From assembly GCF_041146395.1 (NCBI RefSeq), contig NC_090986.1, forward strand, positions 41,080,001-41,144,000: 64,000 nucleotides of DNA, read 5' to 3'. Below the pieces are notes generated by a model. The model ran no database searches. It saw only the letters and a program-made list of their open reading frames with translations, and was not told the origin of the DNA. This document shows, in pieces, positions 11,620 to 23,349 of this stretch. The DNA is from Eulemur rufifrons. Its lineage: Eukaryota > Chordata > Mammalia > Primates > Lemuridae. Every line of letters begins with the position of its first letter. Position 1 is the first letter of the stretch. The position numbers were made by a program, and so were the translations under genes.

Positions 11620-12765
11620 AAACAACAAATATTTATAAAGTGTTTATGTGCCAAGCACTCTACTAGGTTCTACAGGATACTGAAATAAACAACACACAAC
11701 CTGCCATAACAGAGCTTGTGTTCCAGCCAGTGAGTCATCAACAGAATAATCACAATAATATGGATGAGTTTCAAAATAGCAGCTCTATAGGCTGCCATGG
11801 AAGTACACAGTGGGAAGAGTTAACAGTGTAGGTTTCCCAGAGGAAATAACAAGCTGATATCTGAAAGATGAGGGAGCTTTACTGAGCAAAGTTTAATGAG
11901 GAGGGAACCACATATGTCCTTTTCCCCTGAGACAAAACAACACACTAGCACAGTGTTAGTTTCTTAAGACTGGCATAACAAACTTGGTGGCTTAAAATGA
12001 CAGAAATGTATTACTGCCTCATAATCCTGGAGGCAGGAATCTGAAATCGTGGTATCAGCAGGGTTGGTTCCTTCTGGAGGCTCTGAATAAGAATCCATCC
12101 CAAGCCTCTCTCCTAGCTTCTGGGGGCCGCTGGCATTGCTTCTCCTGCAGAGGCCCCTCTCCAATCTCTACCTCCATCTTCATGTCACCTTCTCCTCCTG
12201 TGCCTTCTCTCCTTCCTTTCTCTCATAAGGACACTTGTCATTGGACTTATGGCCCAATCTAATCCAGGATGATCTCATCTTGAGATCCTTAATTGCATCT
12301 GCAAAGACTTTTTCAAGTGAAGTCATATTCGCAGGTTCCAGGGGAACACACCATTTTGGGGAGGAGGGGGAGGTCACTATTCAAACGACTGCAGGCACAT
12401 TCAGGGAACCGAGAAAGGTGCCATACACTAGAGTACAGTCTGAGTGAGAAACAAGAAAGAGGGTTGAGAGGAGAGGTATATAGGGGGCAGATCACAGAGG
12501 ATCTTATTCAATAGAAGGGCATTTCCAAGCTTGAAGCAGAAATAACTAAAATTTAAACAGAGGAATTACATGAATATTTTGTAATTTTGAAAGTCTTCCT
12601 GCTGATATATAGAGGAAAATTGACAAGTTGGAAATCAGGGACGTTCTGCACCAATTATCCAAGTGAAAGATGATGGTAACCTGGACCAGAGGAGCCACCC
12701 AGAGGATGGAGAGCCATGTAAAGGGTCTAAGTTTGACCATATGACAAATGGAGATTGACCAGAGG
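11620..12765 (-). mobile_element. L2 LINE, antisense, split by a MaLR LTR
   Basis: 11620-11950 reads "caacaaatatttataaagtg" and "ctactaggttctacaggata", the antisense L2 3' end. After the LTR, 12394-12765 continues in L2 order with "ttccaagcttgaagcagaa" and "caagtgaaagatgatggtaa". The two blocks together span about 700 bases of one L2. Confidence 0.75.
11954..12393 (-). mobile_element. MaLR LTR (MLT1D-like), antisense, inside L2
   Basis: Antisense hallmarks run in order: TGTTAGTTTC, "ggcttaaaatgacagaaatg", "tcctggaggcaggaatctga", "ctagcttctgggggccgc", "ataaggacacttgtcattgg", "tgcatctgcaaagacttttt". Length and ends fit a solo LTR. A weak duplication, gcacag/gcacat, flanks it (11948-11953 and 12395-12400). 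ERVL-MaLR assignment is good, but the subfamily name is from memory. Confidence 0.82.
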
Positions 12766-12767
12766 TC

Positions 12768-12960
12768 AGAGCAGACTTCTCTCCATTATCCCATGGCACC
12801 TTGTACCCTCCTCTATCCATGTATTTAACTATATTTTCTGTTAATTACTTATATATATTTGTTTTCCTACCCAGATTAAGCACCTTAAAAAGAAAGACTT
12901 ATCTTACAGGCCTAGCACCGATCACATAACCAGAGATATGTAGTACATATATGTTGAAGA
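12768..12960 (+). mobile_element. Possible L2 3' end, sense
   Basis: "agattaagcaccttaaaaag" and "ttacaggcctagcaccgatc" fit the sense L2 3' end, but the match is weak. Confidence 0.4.
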
Positions 12961-14305
12961 GTAAAATGATTGAAGGAATCACCCATTCCAGCCTTTGAAT
13001 TTACAATCTAGGGCTTCATCTTGAATATACAAATAGGACTACTGGCATCCAAGTTTTTGATTAATTGAATAATTTTTATAATTTTAATCCATTTTCATTG
13101 TAGACATTTGGAATTTAAAAACACATAATGAAGAAGTTTTGAAATCGCCATACTACCCTTTACTTCCCATTTCAGCAGAAGTAACCAATAATAATATTAA
13201 AAATATATTTTATAAACCTGGGATCATCCTGTATGTCTGGCTTAGTCGCCTGCCTTTTACTTCTGTTTTAAAATGGCTTTAATGTTTCAATAATATTGAT
13301 GAACTGCCAACCACATCTGAACTATTTGTCTCTGTTATAAATTACCCTATGAGTTTATCAACTGTTTCAATTATTTCCTTAAAGACAAAGGGCTGGAATT
13401 TGAATCACTGAGTCATTTATTTTTAGAATTGGCTTTAGATTTCCTTGAAATTAAAAACTATTTACACATATGCAACTTCCTTGGATTCAGCTTTCTTTCC
13501 TTTAGAAGGCTGTGGATAGCTCTACGTTATCTTTCAGCATTGAGGGTTGCTATGCAGAAACTGAAGACAGTACGATTTTTGTCCCCAGAAGGTAACTCCA
13601 TTTTAGGACTAAACTAAAACTCCTAAAAAAATTATTGCTTATCCTTGAAGCTCAACAGCTTAAACAGTATGCCAGTGTCTTTAAACTTTTTCTGGATAAA
13701 GGTGTAACTGACATGTAGATCCAATCCTTCCTACGTTCCAGGGAATTTTTCTTCTCTTATATGCCTATGAATACTTTCATTGTTCTAATCGGAAGGTATT
13801 CTACTTCAGAAATAAACCATTTATTTTCATATTGGATCATATTTTTGTATCCTCCATTGCTGCCATCTTCTCTAATTACTGTAACAGTTTCAACATTTTT
13901 CTCTGAATTCACTGTGATCATCTTCAGACTTTCCCTACATTGGCCAGTCAATACTGAGTTGTCTATTAATTCTTTGCTTTTTCTACCTTATTTATGGTGC
14001 TTGCATTTGTTTGATCCTCATTTTATTTCCTTGACTCTATAATATTAATATACAGTTCATCTCATTCACTAGTTTATTATTTTGCCTTACTAGTCTAATT
14101 TTGTTGAACTGATTGATGTTCTTTTGGTTTGGGTTAGAACATCTTTTGGATGTTCTTTTGTTTGGAGCACAAAATTGTTGGTAATTTGGCTACATTTCTT
14201 TGTTGCCTTCTTCTTTCCAAATTCAGTTATGTCCCTGAAAATTATTGAGATTTTGTCTATTTATTTTCTGGGTATAAATAAGAGGTTTCCTGAGCTATGC
14301 TGCAA
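12961..14305. other. Unassigned, T-rich sequence
   Basis: This may be an old antisense repeat: 13500-14000 is T-rich and free of purine runs, with frames of 62 and 93 codons on the plus strand (13429 and 13761). I could not match it to a family. The peptides have no recognisable domain. Confidence 0.35.
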
Positions 14306-14307
14306 TC

Positions 14308-14313
14308 TTTTTG

Positions 14314-14345
<32 letters not shown>

Positions 14346-14626
14346 GAGACAAAGTCTCTTTCTGTTGCCTGGGCTTGAGTGCCATGGCGTTAGCCTAGCT
14401 CACAGCAACTTTAAACTCCTGGGCTCAAGCCATCCTCCTGCCTCAGCCTCCTGAGTAGCTGGGACTGCAGGCACACACCACCACACCCAGCTAATTTTTC
14501 TATTTTTAGTAGAGATGGGATCTCGCTCTTGCTCAGGCTGGTCTCAAAACTCCTGAGCTCAAGCGATCTTCCAGCCTCGGCCTCCCAGAGTGCTAAGATT
14601 ACAGGTCTGAGCCACCATGACCAACC
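14308..14626 (-). mobile_element. Alu SINE, antisense, without the lemur linker
   Basis: A (TTTTG)n tail at 14308-14345 is followed by a complete antisense dimeric Alu ending near ccaccatgaccaacc. The linker is the short form ("ctaatttttctatttttagt"), unlike the three long-linker Alus in the window. Divergence is higher too, so this is an older, AluJ-like copy. Confidence 0.95.
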
Positions 14627-14662
14627 TTCCTTGGGGATTTGTCTCTTTCTGAGTTTGGTACA

Positions 14663-15097
14663 CAAAGTTTATCCTTTGTTTTATTTTATTTTTGATTGAC
14701 AAATAATAACTGTAAATATTTATGAGGTACAATGTGATGTTTTGATATATATATATGTGGATTGATCAAAGTGGGCTAATTAACATATCCATCACCTCAA
14801 GTATTTATCATTTCATTGTGGTGAGAACATTTAAATCCTCTCTTTTAGCTATTTTGAATATATAATACATTATCATTAACTATAGTCACCACACTGTGCA
14901 ATAGATTCCCAAACTAGACTGATTCCTTCTAACTGAACTTTGTACCCTTTGACCAATGTCTATCCCCCACCTTGTTCACCCCCTACCGCCTAGCCTGTGG
15001 TAACTAGAGACAAATACTGCATGATCTCACTTGTATGTGGAATCTAAAAAGTCAAGCTCCTAAAAGTACAGAGTGGTGGTTAGCAAAACTATCCTTT
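14663..15097 (-). mobile_element. L1 3' end with inverted 5' part (twin priming)
   Basis: From a T-rich tail at about 14678-14693 to 15003 the sequence is the antisense L1MA/L1PB 3' UTR ("gattgacaaataataactgt", "aattaacatatccatcacct"). From 15004 to about 15085 it flips to the sense strand ("gcatgatctcacttgtatgt"). Near-matching repeats caaagtttatccttt (14663-14677) and caaaactatccttt (15084-15097) bracket the whole, supporting one insertion event. Confidence 0.85.
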
Positions 15098-15099
15098 TA

Positions 15100-17600
15100 A
15101 ATGTATTGCTGCTACAGGCAAATCTATTTTTTTTCTGATTACTATTTTGGTTTTCCTTGTTAGAAAGTACAGAAAAGAAATGTTGTGATTCAACCTCACT
15201 CCACTATCTTTGGCCAGGATCCTTTGGAGTTAATTCTTTTAAGGCTCTTGACAAATGCTGATAAATGTTTCCAGAGAGAAACATTCCACTTTTTCACCTC
15301 AGCAGTCAGATAGATATAAGCGTTCTTGTCTCACTACACTTGTGCTAGCATTGAGTAGTCTCGTCTGTATTTGCCAATTTTAGTAGTCGAGAATAGTGTC
15401 TCATTTTCAGTTTCCTTTCATTTTTTCATGAGTTTGAAATTTTTCTTGCATGTCTTGTTAATATTTCTTCCTTCTTAAGTTACCTATAATATTTGAGATA
15501 CCTGCCCATTTTTCTGAAGGGATGTTTATCTTTCATAATGATAAAAAAGATATTTTTATATATTAAGGAATATATACACAAGCATAAGTGTATGTTTATA
15601 ATGTAGGTTGTAAATATGTTCTCAATATATGCCTCTTAAATTATCATATTTTTGCACAAGTTTATATAATCAATTATCTCTCTTTTCATTTATTATGTTG
15701 CTCAGTGTTTTATGTCTGAATGTTTCTCCTCATTGTAAGATCCATTTAATATTCACTTATTTTTCCTTTACATTGTGTAGTCATATATAGTTTACATTTA
15801 ACTCAAAACTAAGTGGAATTTATTTTGTGCATTATATGATATGAGAATAAAAATTTGTTTTCCATACTCCCAACTCTATTTAGATAATTCTACCCCCTTC
15901 CCACTTTGATGAATTTTTAGTGTTAGAGTGATGCAGGTACACAACCAAAACTCAAATGATTTTAAAATAAAAACTTTACAGCTATCCCCTGCCTCATGTC
16001 TTCTACCCATTTTATCTTATCCCCATAGGCAATAACTTTAAACTCTGTTAATGATTCCTTCTGACAGTTGCCTCCATATTTCCAAAAGAATGTACTTATC
16101 CTGCTATTACTTGATTTACCCATTTTGAATATCATTTATTGGTCTCTTGTGGTAAATGAGAATTTAGCATTTCTACATTTCCCCCATCTTTGCCCCACCC
16201 ACACCTTTCCTATAATATTAAAGTGCTGTTTAAGCCAATGGTCGGCATTTACATTGTTATGACAATGTGGATGTAGCAGACATTGCTCATTCTCACCAGT
16301 ATCTTGCTCTCCTCCTCTTACTAACTTCCTGGCAGTGAGGTGAGGCCATATGACTGGCCAATGGGCTAGAAATGTAGGTGATACATGTCACTTCTAGATA
16401 GGCTCATTTAAGAGCCACTGTGGGACCCTCCCATTCTTCCCTCCACTCTATCAGTTATTGAGGAAGCCACACATTTCAGATCATAGTCACAAATGGCAAA
16501 ACCTATGTCAGCCTGGGGTCCTAAGTGATCCTGTGAAGCAGAGCCCCTTGCTGGCCCTTTGGACATGTAGCTGAACAAATAATAAACCTTTTTGTGTTAA
16601 GCCCTTGAGTTTTTAAGGTAAATGTTATTACTGAATATATCAACCTCTATGAATATAATCTCTCGTATTCATATGCTGTCATCTATTTCAGGCTATAAAA
16701 TCCATTCCATTTATCTATTAATTCTCATACCAAAATACTACGTTTGAACTTTTATAGATGCATAAATATGGTAGTAGACAGAACAGGTTTTTCCAATTTT
16801 TTTTCTTACTTGTTTTCATCATACTCCCTCTCACATGTATATTATAATTATTTTAAAAAAATTAAAACCCCACTGTAATTCTTATTGTAATTTACAACTA
16901 TAAAGTATTTAAAAGTATTTAAAAGAACTAGTATCATATTTATTTTTCTCTATTCAGAGACATCATATGTTTCCATTTACTTAAATCATTTTTATCTTTC
17001 TTAATAAAATTTTATAGTTTACTTCAATGGCTCCTACACATTTATCAGGGTTTTCTTTTAGTTATTTAAGGTTTTTTTTTATTGCTATTGGCATAGAAAT
17101 ATTTTCCATTTTACCTTTTAAATTAATATTACTTCTAAATGGTGTGCGTATTGATATTTTTTAGATTTATCCTTTGCTTTTCTATTATCTTGTACCCCTT
17201 TATTGTTTCTTAAAATTTATCTTATTCTCTTGAAATTTCTAGTTACATATAGTCCATATTGATTCATATAATAATTTCCTTCTTTATTTCTAGTAGTTAT
17301 ATCCCTTATTTAAACATCTTTGTTTTTAAGGGGCATAGTGAGAAGGTGAATTACGTTAATTGACTTCCTGATATAAAACTTTCATTGCATTTGGGATAAA
17401 GCTTTGTGGTGAATGATTTTTTAAGTGTGCCATTAAATTCAGTAAATATTATTTACATGACATTGGTTTAACCAGTTCGTTCTTTTGCGTGTGTGTTGTC
17501 TTTAATCAATTACTTGCTTCATTTAATGAATTAGTCATTTCTATCTTTTGCAATACTCAGAATGAGTTTATGTTTTTGAGGCTTAAAGTGGTTAAGCATC
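15100..17600 (-). mobile_element. Old L1 ORF2 region, antisense, split by a MaLR-like LTR
   Basis: 15400-16100 and 16640-17600 fit antisense ORF2. 15795-15890 corresponds to the consensus around "aagtggaatttattttgtgc", 16680-16790 to the region before it, and 16970-17150 to "ttttatctttcttaataaaa" and beyond. 17340-17450 corresponds to the reverse-transcriptase core. Divergence is heavy, and 15100-15400 is doubtful. Confidence 0.62.
16262..16625 (+). mobile_element. MaLR-like solo LTR, sense
   Basis: "gactggccaatgggctagaa", "tgtcacttctagataggctc", "aagcagagccccttgctgg", "aataataaacctttttgtgt" and "taagcccttgagtttttaag" are in the order of an MLT1-type LTR that ends in TAAGCCACTGAGATTT. It interrupts the antisense L1. 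Subfamily was not determined. Confidence 0.6.
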
Positions 17601-17754
17601 TTGAGTGCTCAATTCTTTGATACTAGTATTATATAGATCCTGTCTTTCCAGAGCTCTAGAGACAGATAAGAAAACACAATTGCATATCTCACAATGAACG
17701 CTATACTTATGGTATTAACAGAGCACTGTGGAAGCCAGCACACCTGGGAAATAC

Positions 17755-17920
17755 AGGGTATGAACCATATCATCCACAGGTTAAAGTACTGAAGTTCAGA
17801 GAACTTCAGTGACATATGTAACATCGCCCTGCTGGTAAGAAGCAGAGCAAGGACCCAAATTCCTCTGGGCTTATAAGGTGGCGAGGGCGACCTCATTGCT
17901 CTCCACATGCTTTGTCCAGA
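17755..17920 (-). mobile_element. MIR SINE fragment, antisense
   Basis: "gctggtaagaagcagagcaa" followed by "ggacccaaattcctctgggc" matches the antisense MIR core. Confidence 0.6.
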
Positions 17921-18194
17921 CATTTCTTCCTTGTTTTATCACGCTTCCCGCTGCTCTTTTGAGCTCATACAATCTGAGTATATGACCCTTTCTCCTTCAT
18001 CATGCCATCAACTACTTGTTTACTTCATGTATTAGCTCTAGGATTTATGTCTTCCTCCCTACCTCAACTCCTTTTGTTATTTATAAAAAATTCAACACCC
18101 ATGAGATGATCCACTTAACCTCTGTTCTGGCTGCTTTTTCTCATCTTAGCGCTCATGAGCTTTCTCCAGGATCCACCTGTGTCACCCAGTTCCA

Positions 18195-18415
18195 TGACAA
18201 TAATAATGATAGCGGTAGTCATTATTTCAGAATTTTTTATATGGCAGGCATTGTTTTCCATGCTATCTAACTTAATTCTTACAGCAATATTACAAAGCAG
18301 GGACTATCCAACTATCATTAACCCTATTTGCCAAATAAGAAATCCAACACGGAGAAATTAAGCAGCCTACCCAAGGTTGTACAGATGCTATGTGATAAAT
18401 CTAGGGAAAGATGAG
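18195..18415 (-). mobile_element. MIR-type SINE, antisense
   Basis: "acaataataatgatagcgg", "atatggcaggcattgttttc", "acagcaatattacaaagcag" and "aagcagcctacccaaggttg" follow MIR/MIR3 order in antisense. The two short plus-strand frames across it are chance. Confidence 0.75.
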
Positions 18416-18467
18416 GCACACCTGCTCAACAACATGACTGAAAAAAATCCCAAACTAGGAGATATTA

Positions 18468-18600
18468 AAAACTGTTTCTCAAATTTGAATATTTATTCAC
18501 ATCCCCTGAAGATTCTGATTCTATAGATGCAGGTTCAAGAGTCTATACTCCTAACAAGCCTCTTGGAGAAACCAATACTGCTGGTCCATGCATACACTTT
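18468..18600. mobile_element. MER5-like hAT DNA transposon fragment
   Basis: "ctgtttctcaaatttgaata", "ctgaagattctgattctata" and "tcctaacaagcctcttggag" resemble MER5A/B, a nonautonomous hAT-Charlie element. Terminal inverted repeats are not intact. Confidence 0.5.
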
Positions 18601-18849
18601 AAATGCAAGGTCTAAAGTATTTGACTTCAATAAATCTACATCTGAAAAGCTGAACATAGCTGGAGAAAAAATTATGTTACTTAGCATATAGATTTCAATT
18701 TGCAATGATGATCACAAGCATCAAATTGTTCTAGTTAACTTACTATCCCATTAGTTTAAGAGTATTTGTATATTCTTCATTATCTTCAAATTGCCAGACT
18801 CTTTTCTTTATAATTTCTAGAAGTGTCCTTTAACCTATCAACTGTCAGG

Positions 18850-20300
18850 TTCCAGTGATCCCAATCCTTCTAATCTCAATAGCTTCTGACCTTCCTTCTC
18901 TTTTCTATCTCATCATTTTCTCCAAGCCCCTGGATTATTCATATCAATATATAAACATGATATAATATTCCCTGGCCATAAAACACACATGCTTTTCTCT
19001 CTAATCTATTCTTCTTGTTCTGTTTACTGCCAAACACCTGGAAACACTAGTTTACACATGCTGTCTCTACTTATTCACTTCCCGTATTATGCTTGACTCA
19101 CACCTAAATGAATTTTCTATACATTATCTTATTCTTGCCAAGATCACCAACGGCTTCCACTTGCCTGATTACATTTTAAATCCTGTCTTACTCAAATTGC
19201 CCATAAATTTCAAAACAGTTGAACATCCTCCTCCTGCCACACTCTCCTCTCTTGGATTCATTATAACCACATCCTTTTGCTGTGATTCCCACCTCTCTGT
19301 CCAATCCTTTTTGGTCTCTTTGCAGGTTCTTCCTTCTCTACTAGAATCTCCAAGTGCAGGGCTCTCAAAGTATGGCCCTATTTCTTTATCTCTCTCTCCA
19401 TTCCTGCTTTCCAATGTCTTTAGATACCATCTCTATTGTCATGGACTCCCACACCAACATTCCATTCTAAACTTTAAACTCGCATATCCCACTGCCTATT
19501 TCTGGGTTTCACTCTCCCACAGGCATCTCACATTTAACCAAATCACACTTTGTGCTTCCCCCTCCCCGTCTGCCCCATTTTATAAAGTAACTTCCATTTT
19601 CTACCATTGTTAAATGAGAAAACTGGCAGTGACTTTTGTCCCCCCCATACACACAAGATCCCTACACTGAGATGTGCATTAATAAAGCTCTCATAATTCT
19701 ACCTCTAAAATACGTCTTGAACTACTCAGTTCTTTTCATCTTCAATTCCACACCTCTTTCCAAACCTAAGGCTTCTATATCCAGAACAGCTTTCTGCCAA
19801 TCTGTCTCTCTAGTACCCATTCTTAATGTCTCTTCAAATCTAGGATGCATAAAATAAAAAAATCTTTTTAAAATGGAAATTAGACTATGGAATTCCCCTG
19901 CTTCATACGATTTCTGTTGCACTTAGAATAAAACCCAAATTCCCTATTGCAGTTTGCACAGTCCTTCATGATCTGCATCTTGCCTGCTGCTGCGGCCTCA
20001 TGGCACACCACTCTCTCCCGCTCAAGAATATTGATGTTTTTTGCTTTATTGAACCCACCAAGATCACTTTTGTCAGAAGATCTTTGCACATGCTGTTTAA
20101 ATTCTCCCCTATTTGCTTAACTTAATCTTATACTGAACTTGGCTTATATGTCATCTCCTTAGAGAGGCCTTTTCTGAATGCCCTATGTAAGTAGCTTTTT
20201 CTCATTGTTCTCCAACACTGTGACCTGTCTGGCTCTTTCAATCTCCTACTATAATTAGTAATTATATATTGGTTTATTGCATTATAAATGTTTCATTGTA
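18850..20300 (+). mobile_element. L2 LINE, sense, about 1.45 kb
   Basis: A long sense L2 runs from upstream of the reverse-transcriptase palm to the 3' terminus. Landmarks: "cttgccaagatcaccaacgg", "ctctcctctcttggattcat", "actctcccacaggcatctca", "gttgcacttagaataaaacc", "agatctttgcacatgctgtt" and "ttagagaggccttttctgaa". Few L2 copies are this long. It abuts the inverted L1 at about 20305. Confidence 0.87.
19089..19613 (+). pseudogene. L2 reverse-transcriptase remnant, 174 open codons
   Basis: This frame lies in the L2 ORF2 reverse-transcriptase region. The peptide keeps LAKITNGFHL (compare L2 LTKVTNDL-H-L), ATLSSLGF followed by a Ser-rich SYL-like segment, and YGPISLSLSP where functional L2 has the GxLLGPLLFSLY box. 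The catalytic YADD position reads YCHG, so both aspartates are lost. There is no native start, and the rest of ORF2 is broken. The open frame probably survives by chance in C/T-rich sequence rather than by selection. Confidence 0.7.
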
Positions 20301-20304
20301 TATT

Positions 20305-20890
20305 TCTTTAAAAAAAAGGACATTCTCTCAATAAATACAGTATACTTATCAAAATCAGGAAATGAACAAGAATACAATAAAATTATCTAATTAATAGTCT
20401 TTATTCTAAGTTTACTAATCAGTGGGTGAAATTTTGATGACAAACAGGATATTTACATAGATAATGCATTCTCTATAAAATACTTTAAAATTATACAGAG
20501 AAAAATGGTAACTTTACAGTGGAGACCCTGGCAGACAGCACCTTAACAACAAAATTAGTATAAACATCATCTGTACTGAGACAAATCTACCTCATGCACC
20601 TGCTGATGCACTGAGGAAGACAACCTTACTTCTGGATTAGCCCTGCTCCCCCGCCAAAAAAAAAAAAACGTATAACCTAAATCTGAACATGAGGAAATAT
20701 CAGACAAACCCAGTTTTGGGTACATTCTACAAAACGACTTGCCTATACTTGCTATAAATGTCAAGGTCATTAAAAAAAAAAGATTAAAGAACTATTCCAA
20801 ATTAAAAGAGACTAAAGAGCCATGATAACTAGATGCAATAAATGATCTTTAATTAGATCCTGGACACTGAATTGTTTTTCTTTCCTTCGG
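20305..20890 (-). mobile_element. Old L1 3' UTR with inverted 5' part
   Basis: 20305-20403 is antisense ("ttatcaaaatcaggaaatga", "agtctttattct"), while 20405-20890 is sense of the segment that normally lies just upstream ("gtgggtgaaattttgatgac", "taactttacagtggagaccc", "agagactaaagagccatgat"). The same family lies uninverted at 55350-56160, which gives an internal reference. Assignment to L1M is from memory. Confidence 0.55.
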
Positions 20891-22036
20891 TTCATTTTTC
20901 ATTGTCATCAGCCTTTCCTGGTCACTGATGGTCTTCAGGGAGAGAGAGGAGAGAGTGCACAAAACAACCTAAAAGTTTTTCAGTTCGAAAGAAATTTCAT
21001 ATGCTGAGCATTTGAAAATATCTCTCATAAATGCTTTCTTAAAAACGGTGCACTAAAAAACATGGAAACAAATTGAAATTTAGATGAGAGGGTGAATGGC
21101 AGGTAAATATAATAATCCTGAAATAACAGCTTAAAGAGTGACAGAAGAAGATTAAAAGGTGTCACTGCAACCACCTGCCAATGTCTCATCAAATCTAGAT
21201 TAGGGTGTGAACATAATAAGAAAGTAATAAGGAAAAAAAAAATAGAACTTGAATATTGTAGAACGCAATGAGAAAGAAAATCTCAGCCAGAAAGTTTATG
21301 TGAATTCTTTCACAGAAAACCAACTTGCTTTTCATAATGATTCTGGGAAGTCAGGAAATGAAGGAGGCCAATGTGAAAAATCTAAGCTGGACTTGGCTAG
21401 CCATAAAACTTGGATCCATGCCCCGTACTCTCACTCCATTCGGGAATCTCCTCAATTCTGCTCTTTGCTGACAGCTCCAGTATCCTACTACATCCTCCAT
21501 CCAGGTTGTCAGAAACCAGGAGAGGAGCATGAATTTATGATTTAAATCTTCTGATGACACCTTCAAACCAGTGCCTTATTTCTCCTGAGAGTCTTCTCAA
21601 TCCTAAAGTTTTCAGCCTGTCATTTATAAGTAAAAAATTGGCAGGCACAGAATTTAAAATTCTGGAATGGAGAAAGGGAATGTTAGCACATTTCCTGGAT
21701 CTTCCTAGTGTGTCTTTTTTCACACAGCTTCACAGATGTAAGACACAGAGGCTCAGCAACTTTAGTTATATTTAAGAACCCAACATTTAGGGTGTTTTAT
21801 TTACTAAAGGAAGGACAACAGAAGAACATTTGCTGAGGTCACTTGAACTGTGCACATTTAACACAGTTTGAAATAAAAATTACTACAGTAACATTTGCTT
21901 AACAGAAATTATCAATAACCAAACTAATACACTGAAAGATTCCACTGATTAAAGAACTAGAATTTGAAAAGGGGGTATAAGTAGGGAGGAGACAGAGGAC
22001 AAAAATGTTCAGTATTTGGGAGTGAGTAGAGGGGGT
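20891..22036. other. Unassigned, probably single-copy sequence
   Basis: No repeat was recognised. A plus-strand frame of 98 codons spans 21249-21545 and overlaps a 71-codon minus frame. Neither has a domain I know. There is no clear Kozak context, splice pattern or poly-A signal that would argue for a gene. Confidence 0.4.
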
Positions 22037-22384
22037 GTTTTGTTTTGTTTTGTTTTGTTTTATTTTGTTTTTGAGACATGAGTCTTGCTCTGTTGCCCAG
22101 GTTAGAGTACCATGGTGTTAGCCTAGCTCACAGCAACCTCAAAATCCTGGGCTCAAGGGATCCTCCTGCCTCAGCCTCCTGAGTAAATGGTACTATGGGC
22201 ACACACCACCATACCTGGCTAATTTTTTTGTATTTTTAGTCATCTGGCTAATTTTTTTCTATTTTTAGTAGAGACAGGGTCTCGCTCTTGCTCAGGCTGG
22301 TCTTGAACTCCTGACTTCAAGCAAGTCTTCTGCTTTGGCCTCCCAGAGTGATAGGATTATAGGGGTGAGCCACCACATCTGGCC
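22037..22384 (-). mobile_element. Alu SINE, antisense, with diverged long linker
   Basis: A (TTTTG)n-like tail at 22037-22075 leads into a full antisense Alu ending tctggcc. The linker contains two ctaattttttt...tatttttagt blocks, which line up with the long strepsirrhine linker rather than being a simple duplication. Divergence is greater than in the 3663, 45434 and 61054 copies. Confidence 0.93.
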
Positions 22385-23345
22385 CTAGAGTTTTTTGATT
22401 ATGAAGAAACCAGTGAATAATTTTAAATTGTGTTAACTATGATGTGCTCTGGTTCAGAAACTGATTTATTATTAATATATATCTGTACAATCTAATATAG
22501 ACATATTCATATATACTAATATATAAATAAATTTAAAAATATATTTGAAAATTCTACCTTTCAAAGATTTTATTAATACAATTTTAATGATTATATTAAT
22601 ATAAATATATCAATATTATAAATATGTTCACATTTGAATGTATTGATAGTATATATAGATATAGATACATAATTTTAATAAAGACATAGGGTTATAAAAG
22701 AATTTCTAAAACACTATTTTAACAAAGAAAATTCCATAAAAACTGAACATTTGTGAAGCAGGACAAGGTCAATCAATGGTTGCCTAAGTTAAACACAAAC
22801 AGGTTATGGGGACAATTCATTTACAGACCTGCTTGCTAGTTTTACCTGCTTTTCCACCGTGATCATCAAAGGAAAAACTGACAAAGAATTGAAGGCTGAA
22901 CACTGCTCACTGCAGACCATTTAGGGAGTTGACCTGAACCGAATTGATTAGAACCAAACTATACTCTGCTAAGTTAAAGTGAATGGATCTAATTCAACAC
23001 CATCAGCAATTAAGCAATGCCTTAAACTCTGAACATAAGAGAAAACAAAATGAAAAAGAAAATACAGTAAGCCATGGTTACAATAACCGGTGAGCACACA
23101 TTGTGTTTGACTTTCACTGTGACATCAGGTCGTTGTTCTGGCTGGCAGTTTTCACAGTGGAGGATGGTAGATGGAGATGTGGACAGTGTCCAGAAGAAGG
23201 CAAAAGATTTTGCAATCTTAGAACTTATCCTAGAAACCAGTTTTTAAATAAAGACCTTATCTCAATGTATTTACTTAATATGTGTCATGTCCTTTTTTCC
23301 TAAATCAATTTTAGAAAAATAAAACTATAATTATCAGTTCACCTG
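22385..23345. other. Unassigned, AT-rich then mixed sequence
   Basis: 22470-22690 is very AT-rich with many TATA steps. 22740-23340 looks single-copy. The 66-codon plus frame at 23103 has no known domain. Confidence 0.4.
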
Positions 23346-23349
23346 TTAT

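Noticed and set aside
22195..22275. Apparent internal duplication in the Alu at 22037
   Set aside because: The repeated block lines up with the long linker of lemur Alus, so it is the normal structure of the subfamily, diverged, not a new duplication.
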